Origin: Methanomicrobiales archaeon
GTDB taxonomy: Archaea > Halobacteriota > Methanomicrobia > Methanomicrobiales > JACTUA01
Length of the DNA stretch: 6,343 nt
Assembly: GCA_028679035.1 (NCBI GenBank)
Contig: JAJRCL010000197.1
Coordinates: 1-6,343 of the forward strand
Direction of reading: 5' to 3'
This document shows, piece after piece, positions 1 to 6,151 of the stretch (positions within the stretch are counted from its first letter, which is position 1; every line of letters starts with the position of its first letter). The notes below the pieces were generated by a model. That model saw nothing but the letters and a program-made list of their open reading frames with translations. It searched no databases and was not told where the DNA came from. A program made the position numbers and the translations under genes.

Positions 1-242
1 AAGGCACGGTCATGGATCTGGACCTTATCCGGATATAGATACACGTCGTCTCCAGTGGCGATGCATTGCTCCAGTGCAATCGGGCGCATAAGTCCCTTTT
101 TCTGTGGATCCGGTGTGATCCCGGTGATCTCGAGACCGTTGGACCCGTTTCCGATCAGGTAACGGGTAAGGAAATACACGTCTCTTCCCTTTTTCTTATT
201 GAGGGCGGAGCCGATCTCTTTGCATTCCCGGGGAAATATCAT
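1..242 (-). CDS. Unrecognised protein, N-terminal 80 residues; last visible operon gene, runs off the left edge
   Basis: Reading leftward from ATG at 242-240, the frame stays open to the window edge and gives about 80 residues beginning MIFPRECKEIGSALNKKKGR. Its ATG overlaps the hacB TGA in an ATGA arrangement, and a GGAG lies 8 nt upstream inside the end of hacB, so translational coupling is likely. Visible features are a basic KKKGR patch near residue 18, a glycine/asparagine-rich stretch (IGNGSNGLEITGITPDP, about residues 36-52) and two cysteines (C7 and C61). There is no signal peptide or membrane segment. I do not recognise the family. It does not begin like an isocitrate/isopropylmalate dehydrogenase: the early GDGIG-type glycine motif is absent, so it is not AksF. 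Its position suggests a role linked to the homoaconitase or to coenzyme B synthesis, but that is inference from linkage only. Confidence 0.7.
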   Translation of the reverse strand, partial: MIFPRECKEIGSALNKKKGRDVYFLTRYLIGNGSNGLEITGITPDPQKKGLMRPIALEQCIATGDDVYLYPDKVQIHDRA

Positions 243-709
243 TGGCGAGCTCTCCAGTAGGGCACCAGCCCTCCGGCATGCAGGATGCTGCGCATCCGGG
301 GAGAAAGCGGGCGGATGGCGAAGCGGACGCCATGGCTCTCTACCCACCCCGCATCAATGTCGAACTGCACGATCATTCCCTCGTCACAGGCAACCTCTGC
401 CTCGAGCACCGGAAGACCGATGTTGATCGCGTTACGGAAAAAGATGCGGGCAAAACTCGGTGCGATTACCGCCTTGACTCCTGCCTCTTTCAGGGCGATA
501 ACCGCCTGCTCCCGCGAGGAGCCGCACCCCATGTTCTTTCCGGCGACGATCACCGCACCGTTGAGGCGTTTCCGCAATGCCGGGTCCAGATCCTCAAACA
601 CATGTTCAGCCCAGAGCGAGCGATCCTTGGTGCGCAGGTACCGTCCCGCGATGATCAGGTCGGTATCGATATCGCTGCCGATGCAGACGGCCTTTCCTTC
701 AGCGTACAT
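239..709 (-). CDS. hacB: Homoaconitase small subunit (swivel domain)
   Basis: Small subunit of the methanogen homoaconitase (HacB, also called AksE). It pairs with HacA to interconvert the R-homocitrate series and threo-homoisocitrate series during 2-oxoacid chain elongation for coenzyme B. The product is 156 residues, normal for the aconitase-family swivel subunit. Motifs: GSDIDTD at 11-17, the substrate loop YLRT at 24-27, GCGSSREQA at 61-69 and SFARIFFRNAINIGLP at 85-100. In work on the Methanocaldococcus jannaschii enzyme, YLRT marks homoaconitase and YLVY marks isopropylmalate isomerase, and here R26 and T27 fall at the same residue numbers. The start is the ATG at 709 because GGAGG (720-716) lies 6 nt upstream and the MYAEGKAVCIG start fits the family. 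A longer frame from 790 would add 27 unrelated residues inside hacA. It overlaps hacA by 11 nt and the next gene by 4 nt. Confidence 0.93.
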   Translation of the reverse strand: MYAEGKAVCIGSDIDTDLIIAGRYLRTKDRSLWAEHVFEDLDPALRKRLNGAVIVAGKNMGCGSSREQAVIALKEAGVKAVIAPSFARIFFRNAINIGLPVLEAEVACDEGMIVQFDIDAGWVESHGVRFAIRPLSPRMRSILHAGGLVPYWRARQ

Positions 710-1916
710 CGTCTGCCTCCGGTTCCGTGATCTCCCCATTAAGGGCAGATACCGCTGCGGTGGCGACGGAGGATAAGTAGATCGCTCCACCGACGCCCAT
801 ACGGTTGCTGAAGTTCCTGTTTGCGGTAGAGAGGCAGACCTCTCCTTTCCCTATGACTCCCATGTGAGCGCCCAGGCATGGCCCGCACCCGGCAGGGCCG
901 ATCACGCAACCGGATCGGATGATGGTGCCCAGATGCCCTTCTCGTTCAAGACGCTCCAGAACGGTGCGGGACGCGGGGACGACGATAGTGCGGACTTTTA
1001 CCTGTTTGCCCTTCACGATGTGGGCGAACCGCGCAAGGTCTTCGAATCTCCCATTGGTGCAGGTCCCGACAAACACCTGATCGATGGCAGTTCCGGCAAG
1101 TGCAGCCGCATTCTTCACTGTGTCGACCCTGGGAGGGACAGCGACGAGCGGCCGGACTGCACCCAGGTCGATGGAGATTTCCCGTTCATAGGTGCAGGGT
1201 TCCGTTTCCTGCATATCGGCAAATTTTCCGAATCCCCGGAGATACGCGGTCGTGACCGCATCCGCAAAGAACATCCCGGTCTTTGCACCGCTCTCCACTG
1301 CCATATTGCAGAGGGTCAGCCTCCCGTGCATGGGGATCGTCGCAGCTCCGGTGCCGATGAATTCAATAGCCCGGTAGGTTGCTCCCTCCATTCCCAGCAG
1401 GGAGACATACTGCAGGGCAACATCCTTCGGTTCTGCGGCACCGGTGAGTTCACCATGCAACCGGATCGCAATGGTCTCCGGGACCCGGAACCAGGTCGCA
1501 CCGGACGCCCAGATTCCCGCAAGGTCGGTCGCACCCATCCCGGTCGCGAATGCGCCGAATGCACCCAGCGTGCAGGTATGGGAATCTGCGCCGGCGACCA
1601 CTTCCCCGGGCAGTACTTCCCCCTCTCCCATCAGCTGGTGGCAGATCCCGTTCCCAACATCGGAAAAGCACATTCCCTGTTCCTGTGCGAAGGTACGCAA
1701 TTCGGACTGCAGGTCTGCGGTCAGGCTCGTGTTTGCCGGGACAATATGGTCGAAAATGACGTGAAACCTGGCAGGGGTAACGACATGCGCTCCCATTTCC
1801 CGCAGTGCCATCAAGGTGAGAACGCCGGTGCCGTCGTGCACGTAGGCACGGTCCACCTTGCGATCCACAAAGTCACCGGCACTTCCCCCCAGGATTCGCT
1901 CGGATAAGGTTCCCAC
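699..1916 (-). CDS. hacA: Homoaconitase large subunit (aconitase family, 4Fe-4S)
   Basis: Catalytic subunit of the two-subunit homoaconitase (HacA/AksD). With HacB it dehydrates and rehydrates homocitrate-type tricarboxylates of increasing chain length in the cytoplasm. The product is 405 residues, usual for the archaeal large subunit. Visible family motifs are GADSHTCTLGAFGAFATGMG (109-128), VGTCTNGR (283-290), GPAGCGPCLG (340-349) and STANRNFSNRMG (363-374). Cys286, Cys344 and Cys347 are the expected three cluster ligands. I use a GTG start at 1916: it has a strong AGGAGGT nine nt upstream, it begins two nt after the aksA stop, and the product then starts (M)GTLSERILGG as in the family. The frame stays open upstream to an ATG at 1979, but those 21 residues overlap aksA and look non-native. 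Sequence alone would also allow 3-isopropylmalate dehydratase; the HacB loop and the aksA neighbour favour homoaconitase. Confidence 0.92.
   Translation of the reverse strand: MGTLSERILGGSAGDFVDRKVDRAYVHDGTGVLTLMALREMGAHVVTPARFHVIFDHIVPANTSLTADLQSELRTFAQEQGMCFSDVGNGICHQLMGEGEVLPGEVVAGADSHTCTLGAFGAFATGMGATDLAGIWASGATWFRVPETIAIRLHGELTGAAEPKDVALQYVSLLGMEGATYRAIEFIGTGAATIPMHGRLTLCNMAVESGAKTGMFFADAVTTAYLRGFGKFADMQETEPCTYEREISIDLGAVRPLVAVPPRVDTVKNAAALAGTAIDQVFVGTCTNGRFEDLARFAHIVKGKQVKVRTIVVPASRTVLERLEREGHLGTIIRSGCVIGPAGCGPCLGAHMGVIGKGEVCLSTANRNFSNRMGVGGAIYLSSVATAAVSALNGEITEPEADDVR
716..720 (-). promoter_or_regulatory. Ribosome binding site that sets the hacB start
   Basis: GGAGG on the minus strand, 6 nt upstream of the ATG at 709 and inside the 3' end of hacA. 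It supports the 156-residue HacB rather than a longer form starting at 790. Confidence 0.75.
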
Positions 1917-1918
1917 GA

Positions 1919-3043
1919 TTAGCGGACCTCCTGGGATTCCGTGATCAGTTTTTTCAGGATATCCGGCGTGATGCTGCATTTATGCTCGCTGCGCAGCTTG
2001 ACCATATCGAGGACCCAGCAGACCTGGGTTTCTGAGAGATGGTACCCGAGGGCTCCGATCACATGCTCCAGCGCCTTTTTTCCTGAGTGCTTCCCCAGGA
2101 TAAACCGCCGCTCTCCTCCGACCAGCTCCGGAGGTATAGATTCATAGGTGGCAGGGTCTTCAAGAATGGCGGCAATATGAATACCACTCTCATGCGAAAA
2201 GGCGTATTCTCCGACGATAGCCTTGTTTTTTGAAACCGGTACACCCGAATACTGCGCGACCAGCCGGGAAATATTGTTCAGGGGTGTAAGATCGTAACGG
2301 TCAACGCCTCCGACCATGTGTGCAGCAACGAGAACTTCTTCAAGGGCCGCATTTCCCGCCCGTTCCCCGATACCATTTACCGTGGTATGGAGCTGGAATG
2401 CACCGGTTTCCGCAGCCGTCACGGTATTCGCGGTGGCGAGTCCCATATCGTTGTGACAGTGGGCACAGAGGGGTTTTCTTGCATCAGCCACGAGTTCCTG
2501 CATGATATGCTGCATCTGCAGCGGCGTTAGGCATCCGACAGTATCGGCAAAGGAAAGAAGGGTGGCGCCGTGATCTGCTCCTTTCCGGTACGCATCCTTG
2601 AGGATTTCCAGGTCAGTACGGGAGGCGTCTTCGGCGGCAAACCGCACCTCAAGACCATGGTCACGGGCATATTCCACCATTGCACAGGCCTCCTCCAGGA
2701 CCTGTTCCCGGGGTTTGCGGTATTTGTGCCGGATGTGCAGGTCGGAAGTTGCGATGAAGATGCTGACCATGTCCACGCCCGCCTCTACCGCTGCTTCTAC
2801 GTCACCTTTCCGTGCCCGGGCGAGACAGCAGATACGGGCGTCCAGGCCCATATTGGCGATCGCTGTTACTGACTGCATCTCATATTTTGATACCACCGGA
2901 AAACCGGCCTCGATGACATCGACACCGATACTGTCGAGCATCCCGGCGATATCCATCTTCTCTTCCCGCCGGAACGATACACCCGGCATCTGTTCCCCGT
3001 CGCGCAGGGTAACATCACAGATCTCAATATTCCACGGTTTCAT
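1919..3043 (-). CDS. aksA: Homocitrate synthase family protein (AksA type)
   Basis: Condenses acetyl-CoA with 2-oxoglutarate, and in the AksA branch also with 2-oxoadipate and 2-oxopimelate, to give homocitrate and its longer homologues, the first step of each chain-elongation round toward coenzyme B. The product is 374 residues: a catalytic TIM barrel plus a short C-terminal part, without the regulatory domain of the ~500-residue isopropylmalate synthases, so leucine-type feedback is not expected. Motifs: DVTLRDGEQMPGV (10-22), AAEDASRTD (136-144), HCHNDMGLATANT (195-207), GIGERAGNAALEEV (224-237) and SHESGIH (283-289). Expected metal ligands D10, H195, H197 and N231 are present. AGGAG (3054-3050) lies 6 nt before the ATG. 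It overlaps the preceding gene by 20 nt, and hacA follows after 2 nt. NifV-type homocitrate synthase for nitrogenase or citramalate synthase are alternatives, but linkage to hacAB with the YLRT loop favours AksA. Confidence 0.9.
   Translation of the reverse strand: MKPWNIEICDVTLRDGEQMPGVSFRREEKMDIAGMLDSIGVDVIEAGFPVVSKYEMQSVTAIANMGLDARICCLARARKGDVEAAVEAGVDMVSIFIATSDLHIRHKYRKPREQVLEEACAMVEYARDHGLEVRFAAEDASRTDLEILKDAYRKGADHGATLLSFADTVGCLTPLQMQHIMQELVADARKPLCAHCHNDMGLATANTVTAAETGAFQLHTTVNGIGERAGNAALEEVLVAAHMVGGVDRYDLTPLNNISRLVAQYSGVPVSKNKAIVGEYAFSHESGIHIAAILEDPATYESIPPELVGGERRFILGKHSGKKALEHVIGALGYHLSETQVCWVLDMVKLRSEHKCSITPDILKKLITESQEVR
1926..1932 (-). promoter_or_regulatory. Ribosome binding site that sets the hacA start
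   Basis: AGGAGGT on the minus strand, 9 nt before the GTG at 1916 and lying within the last codons of aksA. It is the strongest Shine-Dalgarno match in the window and the reason for preferring GTG at 1916 over ATG at 1979. Confidence 0.8.
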
Positions 3044-4295
3044 GCTTCTCTCCTGGAGGGCATACTCCTTCTATCACGACGACGCTCAAACTGTCTGAGG
3101 GGACCAGTGCCTCTCGGAGCCGGGTCTCGTCCTGCGCACGGATGTGGAGCGGTTCGGTCCATGCAATATAGGGGTCAATATCATACGCCCGGCCTTCCCC
3201 CACAAAGCCCAGCCGCTCGTTTTTCAGCACAATACAGAGGAGGGGGATTCCTTTTTCCCGCACATCCATAAGGGCGTTGATTCCCGAGTGCAGGAGCGCG
3301 TAATCCCCGCAGAGAGCGATTCCCGTACTCTTTGCCGCAACGGCGATACTGGATCCCAGACCATAGGACGCAATTCCGATGGCATAGGGAGGATTCATAG
3401 CGAGGAGCGAGCAGCCGATATCACACACCACACGACGCTTCTGCTCTGCGAGAATCTGCATCACTGCCGTGAATGGACAATTGCGGCAGAATGTGCGGTA
3501 ATGGCCGCGGGAGCCATAGGTTTGTGGTATGTTTGTTGTTGCGGGAGGAAGGACACCGCGGTGCTCCCGGAGAAACGGACGGCCGAGTTCATGGAACTCT
3601 GCGTACCGCTCCAGATCAGCAGGGGGCGGATAGACTGTCACGACATGGGAGTTGGCGTCAGCCGCACCGGCTCCTACCGTTCCGCCCCTGAGCCGGTTGA
3701 GCGAAGAGGAACGGGACCATGCAAACATTCCGGCGAGCTGGCGGTCGGCAGAGGCAACCCTTCCACGCATCGTAAGATCCCGCTGGGCAGGGACAGCCGG
3801 GAGAGGGTTACGAAGCGGGAGATCTTCCGGTACCTCGGCGTTGAGAATTGCCGGGGTCACGCGGTAAAGGGCAATACGGGAAAATCGCTCGGAAGCGCGG
3901 AATGCCTCTTCAACGGACTGCTGACAGGTGGCGGGATCCGGTTCCAGCACCGGGACCTGAGCGATCTCCCCGTAGTACCGGGAATCCTGTGCATTCTGTG
4001 AGGCGGTAACATCGACATCGTCTCCTGCTAGGATAACGACGCCTGCACCCACTCCCTGGGTCGTAGCGTTCACCAGCGGGTCGGCGCAGGCGTTCAGGCC
4101 TACGTTCTTCAGGATCACCACCGCCCTTCGGCCCTGCAGGGCATCGCCGAGAGCGTACTCCAGCGCGACCTTCTCATTTATCGCGGTTTCCCCACCGATC
4201 TGTGCAGTTAGGTACGTGACCGGATAGCCCGGCACTGCATAGAACCGGTCGGCACAGTGCCGGAACGCCTGTGCAATCGCATCCTCTCCTCTCAT
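3024..4295 (-). CDS. Thiamine-pyrophosphate enzyme, shortened IorA-like; candidate 2-oxoacid decarboxylase
   Basis: The 423-residue protein resembles the alpha subunit of indolepyruvate:ferredoxin oxidoreductase (IorA). An N-terminal pyrimidine-binding domain (about 1-165) carries INEKVALEYALGDA (39-52), with E41 as the likely glutamate activating the cofactor, KNVGLNACADPLVN (63-76) and SQNAQDSRYYG (99-109). A variable linker follows (about 165-262). The C-terminal TPP-binding domain has FCRNC (269-273), CDIGCSLL (291-298) and GDYALLHSGINAL (330-342), ending with N359 in place of the usual GDG...NN motif. Typical IorA is about 600 residues and ends in a ferredoxin domain with two 4Fe-4S clusters; that domain is absent, and no beta subunit gene is in the window. 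This suggests non-oxidative decarboxylation or a different acceptor. The ATG at 4295 is chosen because GGAGG lies 5 nt upstream and it overlaps the preceding stop as ATGA; an earlier in-frame ATG at 4340 lacks this. Co-transcription with aksA suggests a 2-oxosuberate-type substrate (inference). Confidence 0.85.
   Translation of the reverse strand: MRGEDAIAQAFRHCADRFYAVPGYPVTYLTAQIGGETAINEKVALEYALGDALQGRRAVVILKNVGLNACADPLVNATTQGVGAGVVILAGDDVDVTASQNAQDSRYYGEIAQVPVLEPDPATCQQSVEEAFRASERFSRIALYRVTPAILNAEVPEDLPLRNPLPAVPAQRDLTMRGRVASADRQLAGMFAWSRSSSLNRLRGGTVGAGAADANSHVVTVYPPPADLERYAEFHELGRPFLREHRGVLPPATTNIPQTYGSRGHYRTFCRNCPFTAVMQILAEQKRRVVCDIGCSLLAMNPPYAIGIASYGLGSSIAVAAKSTGIALCGDYALLHSGINALMDVREKGIPLLCIVLKNERLGFVGEGRAYDIDPYIAWTEPLHIRAQDETRLREALVPSDSLSVVVIEGVCPPGEKHETVEY
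3050..3054 (-). promoter_or_regulatory. Ribosome binding site of aksA
   Basis: AGGAG on the minus strand, 6 nt before the aksA ATG (3043) and embedded in the end of the TPP-enzyme gene. It supports independent initiation despite the 20-nt overlap. Confidence 0.65.
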
Positions 4296-5260
4296 GTATC
4301 CCTCCCGGGTACGAGATCGCAGCCGGTGCAGAGCGTACACATCGTTCGTGCTTTCCGGGTCGACAGTCCTGCTTTTTTCAGGGCATGCCCATGGATTTCA
4401 AGGATGCGCAGGAGTCGTTCCGCAGAGGGGCGGGCATATCCCATCACTCCTGCCGCCGGAGTCAGTGGCCGCAGGACCGGGATTACTCCCATCTCAGTGA
4501 GCTGCCCGATACAGGATGCGATCTCTTCGTCAGTCTCACCAAGGCCGATGATAAGATTCGAAAAGACCTTTCCCTCACCGAAGATTTCCATTGACTCCCG
4601 GAGCGCCTGCCACATCAATGCCCGGTCGAGTTCCGGACACATCTGTTGGAACAGGGATTCGGTTGCTGTCTCCATGTTGAATTTTACTTCAGCAACCTCC
4701 AGTTCGTACAATCGTCCCGGGGTTCCGGGACCGGGATAGATCGAGACGCCGATGGGTATATCCAGGTCCCCGAGTTCCCGTACCGTGGCAAGGGCCTGCT
4801 GTTCTTCTTTTTCCCAGGTGTCCGCAACACCGCCGGTCAGGCAGATCGCATCGATCCCGTGACGTACAGGCTCGATGAGGGCACGCACCTCGGAGGGGGT
4901 CTTGGTTCTCCCTTTCTGGAACGGGACCCGGCAATAACGACAGCGAAAGATGCAGGACTCGCTTATCGTCACGTATGCCTGGCGGGGACAGTGCAGCCCA
5001 ACCGGCTCGAGGACACCCCGGACGTCCTGATCCCCGATACGGAGAACTGCCGCCCCGCATCCTTCATGGAGGATCTCCACCGGGCTGTTCCGGTCAAGGG
5101 AGAGACGGACCCGTTTCCCACCGATAGAAAAGAATACCGATCCCTCTCCACCGGCCGACGGTCCTGCCGTCGATCGCCCGACAAACGCATCCGCTGGTAA
5201 ACCGGTCACCCGGGCGCTGCCTCGTTCAAGAAGCCGTGCTTTCAGTGTGTGCCATCGCAT
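4292..5260 (-). CDS. Radical SAM protein, biotin synthase-related, with C-terminal CX2CX2C tail
   Basis: A 322-residue radical S-adenosylmethionine enzyme of unassigned reaction. An N-terminal region of about 95 residues precedes the barrel. The cluster motif CX3CX2C is at C103, C107 and C110 (SCIFRCRYC), so a SAM-binding 4Fe-4S cluster is expected. LTGGVAD (141-147) occupies the place of the usual GGE motif. LIIGLGETDEEI (236-247) and VLRPLTPAAGVMGYARPSAE (262-281) resemble the late barrel strands of biotin-synthase-like enzymes. The last residues carry C308, C311 and C314 (MCTLCTGCDLVPGRDT), which could bind an auxiliary iron-sulfur cluster. The ATG at 5260 overlaps the preceding gene by 19 nt; its ribosome binding site is weak (GAGG, 10 nt upstream), and a GTG 17 codons in is a possible alternative. 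The TPP-enzyme gene follows with an ATGA overlap. The family call is firm; a role in coenzyme B synthesis is inferred from linkage. Confidence 0.88.
   Translation of the reverse strand: MRWHTLKARLLERGSARVTGLPADAFVGRSTAGPSAGGEGSVFFSIGGKRVRLSLDRNSPVEILHEGCGAAVLRIGDQDVRGVLEPVGLHCPRQAYVTISESCIFRCRYCRVPFQKGRTKTPSEVRALIEPVRHGIDAICLTGGVADTWEKEEQQALATVRELGDLDIPIGVSIYPGPGTPGRLYELEVAEVKFNMETATESLFQQMCPELDRALMWQALRESMEIFGEGKVFSNLIIGLGETDEEIASCIGQLTEMGVIPVLRPLTPAAGVMGYARPSAERLLRILEIHGHALKKAGLSTRKARTMCTLCTGCDLVPGRDT
4301..4305 (-). promoter_or_regulatory. Ribosome binding site that sets the TPP-enzyme start
   Basis: GGAGG on the minus strand, 5 nt upstream of the ATG at 4295 and inside the last codons of the radical SAM gene. 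It selects the shorter 423-residue product over the reading frame open from 4340. Confidence 0.7.
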
Positions 5261-6135
5261 AATTCCAGTGCCTCATCGAACCTGCAGAACAGGGGAAGTG
5301 CCGCGACCGCACCGATGATACCCCTTCCATTGAGCACGCATGTGAGTCGTTCATCATGAATGCGGGCAAGTTCACCCACGTCGATCTGTCCCCGTTTTAC
5401 CCGGCGGGCATACGGCAGGAGCGGCGTGGGGTCGAACCCGCGGAAAACGGCCATGCCGGTTTCGTCCGACAGTGTATGACGCTCCAGCAGGGTGCGGAAC
5501 CTTGTTGCGAGGGCTTCCGGATCCCGGGTCGCAAACTCGCAGACCGTACTCACGCAGTTCTTGGTGCGGAATGGTACCGGGAAGAGCTGCACGATGGTAT
5601 GGGAAAGATAGCGGGATTGATCGTCCTGGACCGTTTTTGCGATGTTATGCGCAAGTGTCCATGTTGCCCCTTCCTCCGGCGTGTCGGTATCGTCCACACC
5701 GATAAGGACACGCTGCATCCGCGGAAGCCATATCGTGGAACCTGCGACTTTTCCGCCTCCGGACGGGTCGCTCTCGCAACGGAGCACGCCTCCGGCATAT
5801 GCCCGGCACGCGCTCGCCCCGACCCCTCCTCCGCCCATGCCGATGTACCGAACTGCCACCTCCCCATCCTCGACACGGACGAGAGAAATCCCGGCAGGAA
5901 AACGGGACCCGGCCAGTGCCAGATCAACCGATCCCTGCCGGAGGTGAAACCGGGACTGGGTCCCGATAGTGTGGACGCCGGTAACAAGGGGGCTTTTCCG
6001 GTACGACTGCTGTGCCCACATGGCTCCGCCGATGCAGTCAAAATTCTCTATCAGTTCGATCGACTGACCCTGCTCATCCACGAGTGCCAGAATCCATGGG
6101 TATTGAACCGAATACGGGTCAGGAATTCCTTCCAT
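5242..6135 (-). CDS. Methanogenesis marker protein 11-like
   Basis: A 297-residue protein that I match from memory to methanogenesis marker protein 11, a family described as restricted to methanogens and without established function. Visible motifs are a glycine-rich GMGGGGVGASAC (99-110) and IGVDDTDTPEEGATW (145-159). The GVDDTD signature is shared with the archaeal tRNA(Ile2) agmatinylcytidine synthetase TiaS, where the GIDDTD region belongs to the ATP-using catalytic domain, so an ATP-dependent activation or ligation activity is possible. KNCVSTVCEFATRD (192-205) carries a cysteine pair, and further cysteines occur at 34, 110, 120, 266, 284 and 293. There is no signal peptide or transmembrane helix. 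It is the first gene of the operon, directly behind the AT-rich promoter region, and overlaps the radical SAM gene by 19 nt. I start at ATG 6135 with TGAGG upstream; an in-frame TTG at 6150 overlaps that ribosome binding site. Confidence 0.8.
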   Translation of the reverse strand: MEGIPDPYSVQYPWILALVDEQGQSIELIENFDCIGGAMWAQQSYRKSPLVTGVHTIGTQSRFHLRQGSVDLALAGSRFPAGISLVRVEDGEVAVRYIGMGGGGVGASACRAYAGGVLRCESDPSGGGKVAGSTIWLPRMQRVLIGVDDTDTPEEGATWTLAHNIAKTVQDDQSRYLSHTIVQLFPVPFRTKNCVSTVCEFATRDPEALATRFRTLLERHTLSDETGMAVFRGFDPTPLLPYARRVKRGQIDVGELARIHDERLTCVLNGRGIIGAVAALPLFCRFDEALELCDGTH

Positions 6136-6144
6136 GCATGCAGT

Positions 6145-6149
6145 CCTCA
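6145..6149 (-). promoter_or_regulatory. Ribosome binding site of the marker-11-like gene
   Basis: TGAGG on the minus strand, its last base 9 nt from the ATG at 6135. The in-frame TTG at 6150 begins on this element, which argues against TTG as the start codon. An ATG at 6139 lies between them but is out of frame. Confidence 0.6.
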
Positions 6150-6151
6150 AT

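Noticed and set aside
710..790. Upstream extension of hacB to 790
   Set aside because: The extra 27 residues lie within hacA in another frame, while GGAGG sits 6 nt before the ATG at 709.
864..1907. Long + strand open frame of 347 codons
   Set aside because: It is antisense to hacA, which has all family motifs. Its translation has no recognisable motif and fits the mirror pattern of a GC-rich gene.
699..1916. Annotation of the pair as leucine-pathway leuC/leuD
   Set aside because: The small subunit has YLRT instead of YLVY, and aksA rather than a full-length leuA lies next to it.
1917..1979. Upstream extension of hacA to ATG 1979
   Set aside because: It overlaps aksA by 61 nt, the added residues do not look like the family N terminus, and the strong AGGAGGT points to GTG at 1916.
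3144..4001. Long + strand open frame of 285 codons
   Set aside because: It is antisense to the TPP-enzyme gene and its product is of low plausibility, with no family signature.
3024..4295. Plain annotation as indolepyruvate ferredoxin oxidoreductase alpha subunit (iorA)
   Set aside because: The C-terminal ferredoxin domain is missing, no iorB is visible, and the neighbours are chain-elongation genes.
4296..4340. Start of the TPP enzyme at ATG 4340
   Set aside because: The added residues are arginine-rich and lie opposite the conserved cysteine tail of the radical SAM gene. ATG 4295 has a better ribosome binding site and a typical ATGA overlap.
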